A program made the translations under genes and the position numbers. Positions 37,640-46,667 of a DNA stretch of 64,000 nt are shown piece after piece (position 1 is the first letter of the stretch; each line of letters opens with the position of its first letter). Below the pieces are notes generated by a model, which worked only from the letters and a program-made list of their open reading frames with translations, was not told where the DNA came from and ran no database searches. The DNA comes from Dehalococcoidia bacterium (GTDB taxonomy: Bacteria; Chloroflexota; Dehalococcoidia; Tepidiformales; Tepidiformaceae), in assembly GCA_020853755.1 (NCBI GenBank), contig JADYYG010000045.1:1-64000 (forward strand), read 5' to 3'.

Positions 37640-38190
37640 CCCCGCGCGATGGGCAGCGGCGCGTTGTGGCCGCTCGATGCCGGCACCGGCTCGCTCCCGT
37701 CCAGGTTCTTCACGAGGAACCCGCAGTCGCAGGGGTGCTGGTCGAGGTTGTAGTGGAACTTGTACACCTCGACGAGCCCGGAATGGGCCCGGAGTTCTGC
37801 CGCTCCAAGTGCGTCTCGCACCGCCGCAGAAACATCCTCGATTTCGTCCACGTTGTCGGCATAGGCGTAGAAGTAGCTCCCGCCAGGAAAGAACGTCGTC
37901 CGCGCAGGTTCCGGTGGCCGGTAGTCGCTGCGAATCGGGACACAGGCGCGATAGGGGATGCGGCCGTCCTCGGCGGGGGGCATGGCCCAACCGATTGCTG
38001 CGATATCGATTCGTCCGAGAGCCGGACGCACGGTCACACGCCACTCATTGAAGGCATCGAAGAGCCGCCCCATCCCGGCGAAGTCGGCAACGACGCCGCT
38101 GTCCTCGGACGGCGCAGCCTCCAACAGCTCTTCGAAGTAGGCGAGCCGCATCTCCGGCAGCCGTGCCAGCCAGAGCCGCCGCTCGCTCAC
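37636..38190 (-). CDS. GyrI-like small-molecule-binding protein (tentative)
   Basis: A 184-residue soluble protein. The region from RACVPIRSDYRPPEPARTTF through FPGGSYFYAYADNVDEIED to GLVEVYKFHYN resembles the GyrI/SOUL-like effector-binding fold in the order of strands, at low similarity. No HTH is present. A C-terminal HPCDCGFLV holds a Cys pair. The GTG start overlaps the CoA-transferase stop (GTGA), so it is probably co-translated with acyl-CoA metabolism genes. Function unknown. Confidence 0.6.
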   Translation of the reverse strand: MSERRLWLARLPEMRLAYFEELLEAAPSEDSGVVADFAGMGRLFDAFNEWRVTVRPALGRIDIAAIGWAMPPAEDGRIPYRACVPIRSDYRPPEPARTTFFPGGSYFYAYADNVDEIEDVSAAVRDALGAAELRAHSGLVEVYKFHYNLDQHPCDCGFLVKNLDGSEPVPASSGHNAPLPIARG

Positions 38191-39389
38191 GGGATCGCCC
38201 CGAGTTCCTTGAGCGAAGCGATCCGGTCCCAGTCATACCCCAACTCTTCAAGGAGCACCGTCTCCGTGTCCTGGCCGAGTTCCGGCGCCCAGGCGCCCGG
38301 CCGCGCCGGTGTCCCGAAGAAGTCCGCCGGCGTGTTCACCTGGCGGAGCGGCCCCGAAGGCGACTCCACGGTCACGAACGCGCCAGCTTCGGCAGCCAGC
38401 GGGTCCGCAACGACTTCGGCCACATTCTGAACCGGCGCCCACCAGACGTCGTGCTCATCGAAAATCGGCCCCCATTCGGCGAGGGTCCCGGTCTTGAGGA
38501 TGGCGTCGATGAGCGCAGTCAGCTCCTCGGCGTGGTCCCGCCGTCCCGGGATGCTCTGGAAGCGCTCGTCCGCTGCGAGTTCCGGCGGGTTGCCGAGAGA
38601 TCGCAGGAAATCCGGCCAGTGCCGGTCTCCCTGCAGCATGAGCAGCCAGAACCAGCGGCCCTCGCTGTCGCTGAACGGGTTGATGAGCGGGTTTGGTGCA
38701 TGGCGGCGGTCGTTCGGCGGGACGAATGGAAGTCCGGTCCGCAGCTGCGTATTGGTGTCCCAGCCCATCATGTAGATACCCACGCGCATCAGCGAGACCG
38801 CGACACGCTGTCCACGGCCGGTCTTCTCGCGGCTGTAAAGCGCGGCGGCGATGGCCCCGGCCGCGTTCGTCCCGGTCATGTGGTCACCCATGCCGCCCCG
38901 CTGCAACGGAGGCTCCTGGCCGGCAGCCGTCAGGCCCGCGACAACGCCAGCCCGCGACCAGAATGCACCGACATCGTACGAAGCGCGGTTCGCAGCCGAC
39001 GTCAGCGGCCCATAGGCGCCCACGTTGCAGTAGATCAGACCCGGGTTTGTCGCCGAAAGCTTTTCGTAGCCCAGTCCCATCCGGTCGAGCGCCCGTGGCC
39101 GCATGTTCGAAACGAACACGTCGGCGCGGTCAATCAGGTCCCCGGCGATGTACCGCGCATCCTCAACGTCGAGGTTGAGAGCGACGCTCCGCTTGCCCCG
39201 GTTATCCAGTTCGAACGGCGGGTTCATCACCGCTCCGAAGGCCGCGCCAAGCCCACGAAAAGGGTCGCCCTCAGGCGGCTCGATCTTGATGACGTCCGCG
39301 CCCCAGTCCGCGAGTACCGCAGCACATGACGGACCGGCCACCCAGACGCCGACCTCCACCACCCTGATGCCATCCAGCGGACCTGCCAT
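38187..39389 (-). CDS. Class III CoA-transferase (CaiB/BaiF family)
   Basis: A 400-residue protein from the ATG at 39389 (MAGPLDGIRVVEVG), which has an AGGAGA ribosome binding site; upstream in-frame codons are not needed. The family N-terminus LADWGADVIKIEPPEGDPFR and the region with the catalytic Asp, GGMGDHMTGTNAAG, are clear. It moves CoA between carboxylic acids. It follows the carboxyltransferase gene after 64 bp in the same direction. The specific acid is unknown. Confidence 0.9.
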   Translation of the reverse strand: MAGPLDGIRVVEVGVWVAGPSCAAVLADWGADVIKIEPPEGDPFRGLGAAFGAVMNPPFELDNRGKRSVALNLDVEDARYIAGDLIDRADVFVSNMRPRALDRMGLGYEKLSATNPGLIYCNVGAYGPLTSAANRASYDVGAFWSRAGVVAGLTAAGQEPPLQRGGMGDHMTGTNAAGAIAAALYSREKTGRGQRVAVSLMRVGIYMMGWDTNTQLRTGLPFVPPNDRRHAPNPLINPFSDSEGRWFWLLMLQGDRHWPDFLRSLGNPPELAADERFQSIPGRRDHAEELTALIDAILKTGTLAEWGPIFDEHDVWWAPVQNVAEVVADPLAAEAGAFVTVESPSGPLRQVNTPADFFGTPARPGAWAPELGQDTETVLLEELGYDWDRIASLKELGAIP

Positions 39390-39453
39390 ACGTTTTCTCT
39401 CCTGAACAAGGATTCTCGCCGCGGACTGGCGGCGGCAGCACACCGGCGCGAGA

Positions 39454-41064
39454 TTACATCCGGAAGACGCCCCACTGCGTGTCTTCGAACGGCGCATTGA
39501 GCGAGGCAGCGATGCCCAGAGCGAGCACCCGCCGGGTGTCCAGCGGGTCGATCACGCCGTCATCCCAGAGGCGCGCCGTGCTGAAATAGGGCGATCCCTC
39601 TTCCTCGTACCGCTCAATCGTGGGCGCCTTGAACCGCGCCTGTTCTTCGTCCGAAAGCTCCTCGCCACGGTCGAGCCGCACCTGGAGCAGCACCGAAGCC
39701 GCCTGTTCGCCGCCCATCACGCTGATGCGGGCGTTTGGCCACATCCACAGCTGCCGAGGTCCGTACGCTCGGCCGCACATCGCGTAGTTCCCCGCGCCGA
39801 AGCTGCCACCAATGACGACGGTGAACTTCGGGACGTTCGCGCAGGCCACGGCCGTCACCATCTTGGCGCCATCTTTGGCGATGCCTGCATTCTCGTACTG
39901 CTTGCCGACCATGAAGCCGGTTATGTTCTGAAGGAAGACGAGTGGCGTCTTCCGCTGGGCGCAGAGTTCAACGAAGTGCGCGCCTTTCAGCGCGCTCTCA
40001 CCGAACAGGATGCCGTTGTTCGCCACAATCCCGACCGGGTACCCCTCGATCCGGGCGAAGCCACAGACGAGCGTGGTCCCGTAGCGCGACTTGAATTCGT
40101 GGAACCGCGAGCCATCGACAAGCCGCGCGATGACTTCGCGCACCTCGAACGACTGCCGCAGGTCTGCAGGGATGAGGCCGTACAGCTCGCCGGGGTCGTG
40201 ATACGGCGGCTCTGGTTCGGCCCGCTCCCACGGCGCCGTCTTCCGTGACGGGATGCTCTCGATGATGCTCCGGACGATGCGGATTGCTTCGCCGTCATCT
40301 TCCGCGAAGTGGTCGGCCACGCCACTGATGCGGGTGTGGACATCTGCGCCGCCGAGTTCTTCGGCGGTCGTCACCTCGCCGGTCGCCGCCTTCACAAGCG
40401 GCGGACCGCCGAGGAAGATCGTCCCGGTGCCTCGCACAATGACGGTCTCGTCACTCATCGCGGGGACGTACGCCCCTCCAGCTGTACACGAACCCATGAC
40501 CGCGGCGACCTGGTAGATGCCCTTCGCACTGAGCCTGGCCTGGTTGTAGAAGATGCGCCCGAAGTGCGTCTTGTCGGGGAACACGTCGTGCTGGAGTGGG
40601 AGGAACGCTCCGCCGGAGTCCACAAGGTAGACGCACGGCAGGTGGTTCTCCTCCGCGATCTCCTGCGCGCGCAGGTGCTTCTTCACGGTCAGCGGGTAGT
40701 AGGTGCCGCCCTTCACGGTCGCGTCGTTCGCGATTACCACGCACTCGCGCCCGTGGATCGTTCCTATCCCGGTGACGATCCCGGCTGACGGCACGGCGTC
40801 TTCGTACACGCCATCGGCCGCCAGGGGGCTGAACTCGAGGAACGAGGTGAGCGGATCAATCAGCCGCTGGACACGCTCCCGCGCGAGCAACTTCCCCCGG
40901 TCGTGGTGGCGGCGGATGTACTCTTCGCCCCCGGCGAGGGCGACACTGTCGAGGCGTGCTCGAAGATCCGCCACGAGTTCAAGGTTCCGCCGGCGGTTCG
41001 TCTTGTACTGGGGGTCGCGGAGGTCGACGCGGGTCGGCAGTTCGGGAACGTCGTGCCAGCTCAT
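39454..41064 (-). CDS. Acyl-CoA carboxylase carboxyltransferase (methylcrotonyl/geranyl-CoA type)
   Basis: A 536-residue carboxyltransferase with both halves: [42 protein letters not shown], and the C-terminal [19 protein letters not shown] and [18 protein letters not shown]. These match the beta subunits of methylcrotonyl-CoA carboxylase, used in leucine catabolism. The biotin carboxylase/BCCP alpha subunit normally encoded beside it is missing from the window, so it must be elsewhere. Related geranyl-CoA or propionyl-CoA enzymes are possible alternatives. Confidence 0.88.
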   Translation of the reverse strand: MSWHDVPELPTRVDLRDPQYKTNRRRNLELVADLRARLDSVALAGGEEYIRRHHDRGKLLARERVQRLIDPLTSFLEFSPLAADGVYEDAVPSAGIVTGIGTIHGRECVVIANDATVKGGTYYPLTVKKHLRAQEIAEENHLPCVYLVDSGGAFLPLQHDVFPDKTHFGRIFYNQARLSAKGIYQVAAVMGSCTAGGAYVPAMSDETVIVRGTGTIFLGGPPLVKAATGEVTTAEELGGADVHTRISGVADHFAEDDGEAIRIVRSIIESIPSRKTAPWERAEPEPPYHDPGELYGLIPADLRQSFEVREVIARLVDGSRFHEFKSRYGTTLVCGFARIEGYPVGIVANNGILFGESALKGAHFVELCAQRKTPLVFLQNITGFMVGKQYENAGIAKDGAKMVTAVACANVPKFTVVIGGSFGAGNYAMCGRAYGPRQLWMWPNARISVMGGEQAASVLLQVRLDRGEELSDEEQARFKAPTIERYEEEGSPYFSTARLWDDGVIDPLDTRRVLALGIAASLNAPFEDTQWGVFRM

Positions 41065-41133
41065 ACTCCGCGAAGCTTACGCACCGGCTTCGCCCGCTGC
41101 ACGGCTGGCCTCATTCCTGTACTGTCGATCCCG

Positions 41134-41511
41134 ATGGCTGCTTATTCGGACCTCGTGGTCGAGCACTTCCAGAACCCGCGCAACTCCGGCGAAATGGATT
41201 CTCCCGATGGCGAAGCGACCCGCGCGAACCCCGTCTGCGGCGATCGGATGCGTGTGATGATTCGCGTGCAGGACGGCGCGATCACCGAGGTTCGCTGGCA
41301 GACTCGCGGCTGTCCTCCAGCCATCGCCACAAGCTCGGTCGCGAGCGAAATGGTGCGCGGCTGGCCGCTCGAAAAGGTCGAAGCCCTCACCCGCGAAGAG
41401 GTCGCCGCAGCGGTCGGAGGCCTGCCGAAGGACAAGATCCACTGCAGCGTGCTCGCCGCCGATGCCCTTCGCGCCGCCATCAAGGATTACCGCTCCCGCA
41501 GCCAGGGATAG
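41134..41511 (+). CDS. NifU/IscU-like scaffold protein
   Basis: A 125-residue U-type domain with all three cysteines: NPVCGDRMRV, TRGCPPAIATSS and KIHCSVLAADAL. It lacks the insertion seen in the SufU of this window (17013) and lacks the C-terminal NFU domain. It could be a stand-alone Fe-S or Zn carrier. The ATG has TACTGT 8 nt upstream and no clear ribosome binding site. It is divergent from the carboxyltransferase and not near a cysteine desulfurase. Confidence 0.85.
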   Translation: MAAYSDLVVEHFQNPRNSGEMDSPDGEATRANPVCGDRMRVMIRVQDGAITEVRWQTRGCPPAIATSSVASEMVRGWPLEKVEALTREEVAAAVGGLPKDKIHCSVLAADALRAAIKDYRSRSQG

Positions 41512-41661
41512 CACGCCGGTCTCTCAGGGGTTCTCAGGAGCGGGCAGTTCCCCGGCCCCTGCATTGCCCCAAACCGGTCACCCGGCGTCAACCCGCTGTT
41601 CCGCATCGAGGGTCGAACTCTCATACAGGTTCCTGCACCGGCAGGTCCTGTGGGGGTTTCC

Positions 41662-42807
41662 ATGGTGGCAGTTTCGGTCCGGCAGCGCGCCGTCGCGCCG
41701 TTCGTTCTCGCGATTGCGGGCGCACTCTTGGCGGCGGCGGCAATGATGCTCAGCAACGGCAAAGAGGCCGGCGCCATCACCAACTGCAGCGTCAGCCACG
41801 ACTCCCTCGACGGCGAAGAACAGGCCTTCCTCGGGATGATTAACAATTACCGGGCTTCGAACGGCCTCGGTGCGCTCACCATCTCCACAAACCTGAACCG
41901 TGGCGCGGCATGGATGGCGCAGGACCTCGCTGACAAGGCCTATTTCTCCCACACCGACTCGCTGGGCCGCTCGCCCTACGCCCGCGCCATCGACTGCGGG
42001 TACCCGGCCGGCGCAGGTGAAAACCTCGCTGCAGGCACCAACTGGAGCTCAGCCTCGAGCGCGATGTCGGCATGGCAGGCCTCGCCAGGCCACAACGCCA
42101 ACATGCTCGGCCAGTATTACCAGCAGATCGGCATCGCCCGGTACTACAAGGCCGGCTCGCCCTACACCTGGTACTGGGCGACGACCTTCGGATCCACGAA
42201 CGACGGCACCGGCGGCGGCGGCGCTGGCAACCCCACCGCGACGAACACGCCGAGCCCCACGGCCACGAAAACGCAGCCTGCAGCCACCAGCACCCCCACG
42301 CAGGTTGCTCCGACGAGCACGCCAACGCAGTTCTCCCCAACAAGCACCCCGACCACGGCCGGGAACACCGCAACGCCGACCCAGCCACTGCCGACCAGTA
42401 CGCCCACTCCGGCACAGTCGACCAGCACGCCGCCCACTCCGCCCACGCCTCCGCCGGGGCAGACCAATACCCCGACGCCACAGGCGACCAGCACGCCAAC
42501 GCAGGCGGCCACGGCCACGCCAAGCCCGACAGCGACGCCAAGCGCGACGCCGCCGCCCGGCAACTCGCTCCCACTCGCTCCCGGCGCGAACCTCGTGGCC
42601 TGGGGCGGCGGGAACGTCGACCCGGCAGTCGCCTTCGCCGGCAACACCACCGTCGCGGTCGTCTACGAATGGGACCCGGTCGCCCGGGAGTGGAAGCGGT
42701 TCTTCCCCGGCCTGCCCGGCTTCCTGAACAACCTGGGCAAGATGAAAGAGGGCGGCGCTTACTGGGTCATCGCGAAGACGAAGTCCAACCTCTACATGGG
42801 TTGGTAG
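41662..42807 (+). CDS. Secreted CAP/SCP-domain protein with Thr/Pro-rich linker
   Basis: A 381-residue protein from the ATG at 41662 (GGGGG upstream; a GTG at 41650 is possible). It has a signal or anchor helix (about 11-30), a CAP domain (about 50-180: MINNYRASNGLGALTISTNL, YFSHTDSLGRSPYARA, GENLAAGTNW, WQASPGHNANMLG), a low-complexity linker of about 110 residues made of T-P-T/S-T-P units, and a C-terminal domain of about 80 residues (APGANLVAWGGGNVDPA ... EGGAYWVIAKTKSN). CAP proteins act outside the cell, often on walls or lipids; the role here is unknown. Such linkers are common in Chloroflexota. Confidence 0.88.
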   Translation: MVAVSVRQRAVAPFVLAIAGALLAAAAMMLSNGKEAGAITNCSVSHDSLDGEEQAFLGMINNYRASNGLGALTISTNLNRGAAWMAQDLADKAYFSHTDSLGRSPYARAIDCGYPAGAGENLAAGTNWSSASSAMSAWQASPGHNANMLGQYYQQIGIARYYKAGSPYTWYWATTFGSTNDGTGGGGAGNPTATNTPSPTATKTQPAATSTPTQVAPTSTPTQFSPTSTPTTAGNTATPTQPLPTSTPTPAQSTSTPPTPPTPPPGQTNTPTPQATSTPTQAATATPSPTATPSATPPPGNSLPLAPGANLVAWGGGNVDPAVAFAGNTTVAVVYEWDPVAREWKRFFPGLPGFLNNLGKMKEGGAYWVIAKTKSNLYMGW

Positions 42808-42816
42808 CCGGGAGCA

Positions 42817-44100
42817 TCACCAGCGGGGCGGATGCTCTGGCAGCCCCACGACTCGGCCGTCCGCCAACACGTCCATCTCGTCCGCCGAGAACCCGATCCC
42901 TGTGAGGACGTCCCGCGTGTGTTCGCCGTACGCCGGCGAAGATGGCGACGCCTCGTAGGCTGATTCCGAGAACGTCAGTGCCGTGGTCGGCATCGTCATC
43001 GGTCCAACGGCCGGGTGGTCGAAGGTCTCGACGAACCCGTTCGCGCGGGCCTGCTCGCCGAGCACGACCTCTTCGAGGAAGCGCAGCGGCGCCGCCGGCA
43101 CACCCGCCGCGGAACAGCGATCGAGCAGATCCTTCGTCGTGAAACTGGCCACCGAGGCCGCTGCTGCCGCTTTCAGTTCAGCGAGCATCGGCCGCGGGTC
43201 ATCGGGCATCCGGAAATTCGGGTCGCTGACGCTGGGGTCGTCGATACCAAGAATCGCCATCAGCTTCCCGCGAAGCTTCCCGGGGGCGCCCAGCGCGACG
43301 AAGCCGTCTTTCGTTGGATAGGTGTTGTAAAACCAGCGGTTCGAAGCCGTCTGGTCCCGCCGCTCGACGAACGAAGCGTAGGTTGTGCCCTCTTGCTCCC
43401 GCCGCGCCACGAACTCCCGCTTCCAGCCGTCCACGGCATCGATGACGTTCGCGGTCGCCGTTTGCAGCGCGAGAGACGCCTGGAGGAGCGATGTCGAGAC
43501 CTTCTGGCCTCGTCCGGTGCGGTCACGTTCGCGGAGAGCGGTCGTCACCCCGAAAGCCAGCGTCGTCCCGGCCATGTAGTCAGTGAGGAAGGCCTCGCTC
43601 CCTACGGGAACGCCGTCCTCCCACGCCCGCCCGGAGAGCGTCAGCCCGGAGGCGGCCTGCACGATGACATCGAGGCCCGCCCGCGCTGCATCCGGACCTT
43701 TCGAACCAAAGGCGTTGACTTCGCCGAAGATCAGGCCCGGGTGGTATTCTTTCAACTGGTCGTACCCGATCCCGGCCTCCTCAACCGCGCCGGGGCGCAT
43801 GTTCGAAAGGACAACGTCGCAACTGAGGGCCAGCCGCCGCGCAAGCTGGCGGCCAGCGGCGCTGCCGAGGTCAATTGGGATACCCTTCTTGCCCCGCGAC
43901 TTGATGATGTACTGGCGGCCTTCGCCCGGGATGATGGCGCTGTTCTTGCGCGTCTCGTCGCCGTCGATCGGTTCGACCTTGATGACTTCCGCGCCGCCGT
44001 GGGCGAACAGTTCGGCGCAATACGGGACAGCCACGTACTGCCCGAGTTCAAGAACCCGGAGGCCCGTGAACGGCCCCGGCTTTTCGCTTCCGTCTCTCAT
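42817..44100 (-). CDS. Class III CoA-transferase (CaiB/BaiF family), second copy
   Basis: A 427-residue family member with GLRVLELGQYVAVPYCAELF, FAHGGAEVIKVEPIDGDETR, SNMRPGAVEEAGIGYDQL and the catalytic-Asp region AFLTDYMAGTT. It differs clearly from the 38187 protein, so they probably use different acids. Its ATG overlaps the HAD gene stop (ATGA). It belongs to a five-gene minus-strand group running from the LacI-type regulator (47676) to here. Confidence 0.9.
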   Translation of the reverse strand: MRDGSEKPGPFTGLRVLELGQYVAVPYCAELFAHGGAEVIKVEPIDGDETRKNSAIIPGEGRQYIIKSRGKKGIPIDLGSAAGRQLARRLALSCDVVLSNMRPGAVEEAGIGYDQLKEYHPGLIFGEVNAFGSKGPDAARAGLDVIVQAASGLTLSGRAWEDGVPVGSEAFLTDYMAGTTLAFGVTTALRERDRTGRGQKVSTSLLQASLALQTATANVIDAVDGWKREFVARREQEGTTYASFVERRDQTASNRWFYNTYPTKDGFVALGAPGKLRGKLMAILGIDDPSVSDPNFRMPDDPRPMLAELKAAAAASVASFTTKDLLDRCSAAGVPAAPLRFLEEVVLGEQARANGFVETFDHPAVGPMTMPTTALTFSESAYEASPSSPAYGEHTRDVLTGIGFSADEMDVLADGRVVGLPEHPPRW

Positions 44101-44519
44101 CCGCGGCCCCCGTTCGTATCGAATCTGGCTCGCAGATCGTCGAGTACCCGCAGCAGTTCCCTGTCGGCACTCAGCGGTTCAAGCGGCGCCGAAACCAGTG
44201 TGCCGCCGAACGCTGCTACCACCTCGTCGTCGTCGTCAACCACGTGGTCGGGAACGACAGGGATGCGCAGTTCGGAGAGCCGTTCGTGGTGGCGCGAAAG
44301 CGGCTTCTGGAAGCAATCCCGCACGAACGGCCGCAGCAAATGCACGTCCACCACTTCCCAGCGCACACCAACTCCAGACCAGACGTAGACCGCGAACCCC
44401 ATCTCGTGCACGGCCTCGACCACCTCGCGGGCATGAGGGCGCAACCGCCGATCCCACGTGATGAGTGTGTCATCGACGTCGAAAAACACCGAGCGAGTTT
44501 GTGCCGGGGCTCGCGTCAT
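44097..44519 (-). CDS. Small HAD-superfamily phosphatase-like protein
   Basis: A 140-residue HAD core: motif I FFDVDDTLITWD (two catalytic Asp), motif II Ser in VYVWSG, a Lys in FQKPLSRHHERL, and motif IV VVDDDDEVVAAF. There is no cap domain, so it probably acts on a protein or polymer end, or on small phosphorylated compounds. It lies 7 bp downstream of the nitronate-monooxygenase-like gene and overlaps the CoA-transferase gene. Substrate unknown. Confidence 0.82.
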   Translation of the reverse strand: MTRAPAQTRSVFFDVDDTLITWDRRLRPHAREVVEAVHEMGFAVYVWSGVGVRWEVVDVHLLRPFVRDCFQKPLSRHHERLSELRIPVVPDHVVDDDDEVVAAFGGTLVSAPLEPLSADRELLRVLDDLRARFDTNGGRG

Positions 44520-44526
44520 CGGCGCC

Positions 44527-45612
44527 TTACCGGCTGAGCCGGGCCATCGCCGCCTCGGCTTCGCTCACGAACGAGCGCATGACTTCGGCCACGCTGGTCT
44601 CCTCCCGGAACTGGGCGATGCCCTGCCCGGCCGGCGTGTGGATGAGCGGCTCGACCTGGTAATCGTCGATCGCGCCCAGGAGGTCGCCGATGAGGATGTC
44701 CTGGTAGGGCATCTTGAGCGGTGTCGGGGCGTCGGGTGCACCCCACTCTTCGCTCCACGCCGACTTCACCTGGCGCAGCGTCTTCCCCGAATCGGCCCGC
44801 GAGATCACCGTATCCTCGGGCCCTGCCGCCAGCAGCTTCTTCAGGAGCAGTGGTTCGGTGTGGTTCTCGCGCGTGACCAGCCAGGGAGTGCCCACCCAGA
44901 CACCTTCGGCGCCGAGCGCATAGGCTGCCGCGATGTGCCGTCCAGTCGCGACGCCGCCCGCCGCGAGTACCGGCCGACCACCGGCGATGTCCACGATCTG
45001 CGGGATCAGCGAGAACGTCCCGATCGTCCCGGTATGCCCGCCGGCGTCGTACCCTTGCGCCACGATGATGTCGGCGCCGGCGTCGATCGCGTAGCGCGCG
45101 TTCCTCGGCGAACCGACCAGTGACACGACCGTCTTCTTGTCGGCCCGAGCAGCCTCGACGGCGGCGGTCGGCGTGCCAATCCCGAGCGCGAGCACATTGG
45201 CGTCCGATTCGAGCACGGCTTCCAATTGCTGCGCAGCGACTTCTTCCGAGCGGACGAAGCGCGAACGCAAACCAGCCCTCTTCGGACGCCCGACGTTGTA
45301 CTTCTGGTAGAGGTGGTCAACGAAGGCCCGGTGCTCGGCGGGCAGCTGCGCTTCGATCTCCTCGCGGTTGTTCTCGGCCGGCATGCCCTTCGGGATGACG
45401 AGGTCAATGCCGAACGGCCGATCACCGACCCGGCTGCGGATGTTCTTGAGGACGGCGCGTATCTCCTGCGGCGTCTTCCGCGTGCCCCCGTAGATACCGA
45501 CGCCGCCCGCCTTCACGGTCTCGACGATGACGTCCTCGTGGTGGGCGAAGGCGAAGATGGGGTACTCGACGCCGAACATCTCGGAAACGCGAGTGCGAAG
45601 TGGTGAAGCCAT
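44527..45612 (-). CDS. Nitronate monooxygenase-like FMN protein
   Basis: A 361-residue TIM-barrel flavoprotein of the NPD family: FGVEYPIFAFAHHEDVI at the N-terminus, IIVAQGYDAGGHTGTIGTFSLIP and PVLAAGGVATGRHIAAAYALGAEGVWVGTPWL, the FMN phosphate-binding block. Family members oxidise nitronates or act as enoyl reductases (FabK-like). In this acyl-CoA setting either is possible. The ATG overlaps the upstream SDR stop by 1 bp (TGATG in the coding strand). Confidence 0.85.
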   Translation of the reverse strand: MASPLRTRVSEMFGVEYPIFAFAHHEDVIVETVKAGGVGIYGGTRKTPQEIRAVLKNIRSRVGDRPFGIDLVIPKGMPAENNREEIEAQLPAEHRAFVDHLYQKYNVGRPKRAGLRSRFVRSEEVAAQQLEAVLESDANVLALGIGTPTAAVEAARADKKTVVSLVGSPRNARYAIDAGADIIVAQGYDAGGHTGTIGTFSLIPQIVDIAGGRPVLAAGGVATGRHIAAAYALGAEGVWVGTPWLVTRENHTEPLLLKKLLAAGPEDTVISRADSGKTLRQVKSAWSEEWGAPDAPTPLKMPYQDILIGDLLGAIDDYQVEPLIHTPAGQGIAQFREETSVAEVMRSFVSEAEAAMARLSR

Positions 45613-46667
45613 CAGGACAGGACCTCCGATGTGGTAGTTGTGGGTGTTGAAATTACTTCGGTAGCCAAAGCGAAGGTCTGTTCTACCGCCCGCCAGGCGG
45701 CGATCAGTTGATCCTCGGCCTCGTAGCTCATCGAGCCAGCGAAGAGTTCGCTGAACTGCACATCCCGGGCTTCAGGCGACATCAGCCAGCGGGCGGTCAA
45801 CCGGGTTGCGGCCTCGACATCCACCACATCCCGGTAGCCCAGGAGGGTGCGCGCCCTGGTCAGGTCGAGGACAAGGTTCGACTTCTCTGCCAGCGGGTAT
45901 GCGCCCCGGCAGAGCGGCGCGGGCATCCCGACCAGCTCGAGGTCGGCGCCAAGCTCATCGATGATCGCCTCGGCAACGGCCTTCGCGGTCATCACACGTT
46001 CGTCGCCGGAATTGAACGCTTCACCCGCCGCCGCCGGGCGGGTTGCCGCCAGGAACACGAGGTGTGCCAGGTTCTCGACGTAGCCGCGTTGAAAGCACGT
46101 GATCCCGTCATGCGGAAGGATCATCGCCCGGCGGCCATCCCGGATTCGCCGGACGATGGACCATTCATGGCTGAGCGGGCCCCGCGGGCCGTAGACGCCG
46201 GGGTAGCGAACGATGACCGCTTCGAAGTCGCCCTTGCGGTGCTGCTCCATGAGTTGGTCCTCGCCAGCAGCAACTTTCCCCGTGTACCCGGCGGCGTCGT
46301 ACTGCCGCGGCGCATGTTCGGGGACTGGCAGCGCGAGCGAACCACGGGGTGTCGGCTGGCTCGCCCCGAGGTAGACCGGCTGGCCAGTGATCCCGACGAA
46401 CCGGTCCGTCTTCCCGGCCAGCAGCGCCGCCAGCGCTCGCATCCGGCCTGACGTAGCGATCGCAACGCCCCAATGGCGGCCCGCGAACTTCGCCGTGATG
46501 TCTGCCTCATCGCGCGGGTCGCCGTGGAGGTGCTCCACCGGCCTTGAAAACGCAACTTCGTGCCTGCCGGTGTGGTAGATGGTCACCGCGAACCCGGCCG
46601 TAAGCAGCCGTTCGACCAGCGGCGGCCCGCTCGGTCCAGTTCCGCCGATCACCAATACGCTAGTCAT
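45612..46667 (-). CDS. NAD-dependent epimerase/dehydratase-family (extended SDR) protein
   Basis: A 351-residue protein from the ATG at 46667 (MTSVLVIGGTGPSG), giving the canonical Rossmann start; a longer frame overlaps lacI fully and is unlikely. Active-site pattern Y-x3-K appears as GYTGKVAAGE, followed by VIVRYPGVYGPRG. The C-terminal substrate domain ends with a Thr/Ser tail. Substrate unknown, probably a sugar-nucleotide or an isoflavone-reductase-like substrate. Its start overlaps the LacI gene end by 8 bp. Confidence 0.85.
   Translation of the reverse strand: MTSVLVIGGTGPSGPPLVERLLTAGFAVTIYHTGRHEVAFSRPVEHLHGDPRDEADITAKFAGRHWGVAIATSGRMRALAALLAGKTDRFVGITGQPVYLGASQPTPRGSLALPVPEHAPRQYDAAGYTGKVAAGEDQLMEQHRKGDFEAVIVRYPGVYGPRGPLSHEWSIVRRIRDGRRAMILPHDGITCFQRGYVENLAHLVFLAATRPAAAGEAFNSGDERVMTAKAVAEAIIDELGADLELVGMPAPLCRGAYPLAEKSNLVLDLTRARTLLGYRDVVDVEAATRLTARWLMSPEARDVQFSELFAGSMSYEAEDQLIAAWRAVEQTFALATEVISTPTTTTSEVLS

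Noticed and set aside
42230..42560. Repetitive C/A/G-rich DNA that could be taken for a repeat array
   Set aside because: It is the in-frame Thr/Pro linker of the CAP-domain protein; units are irregular and there are no spacers, so it is not a CRISPR array.
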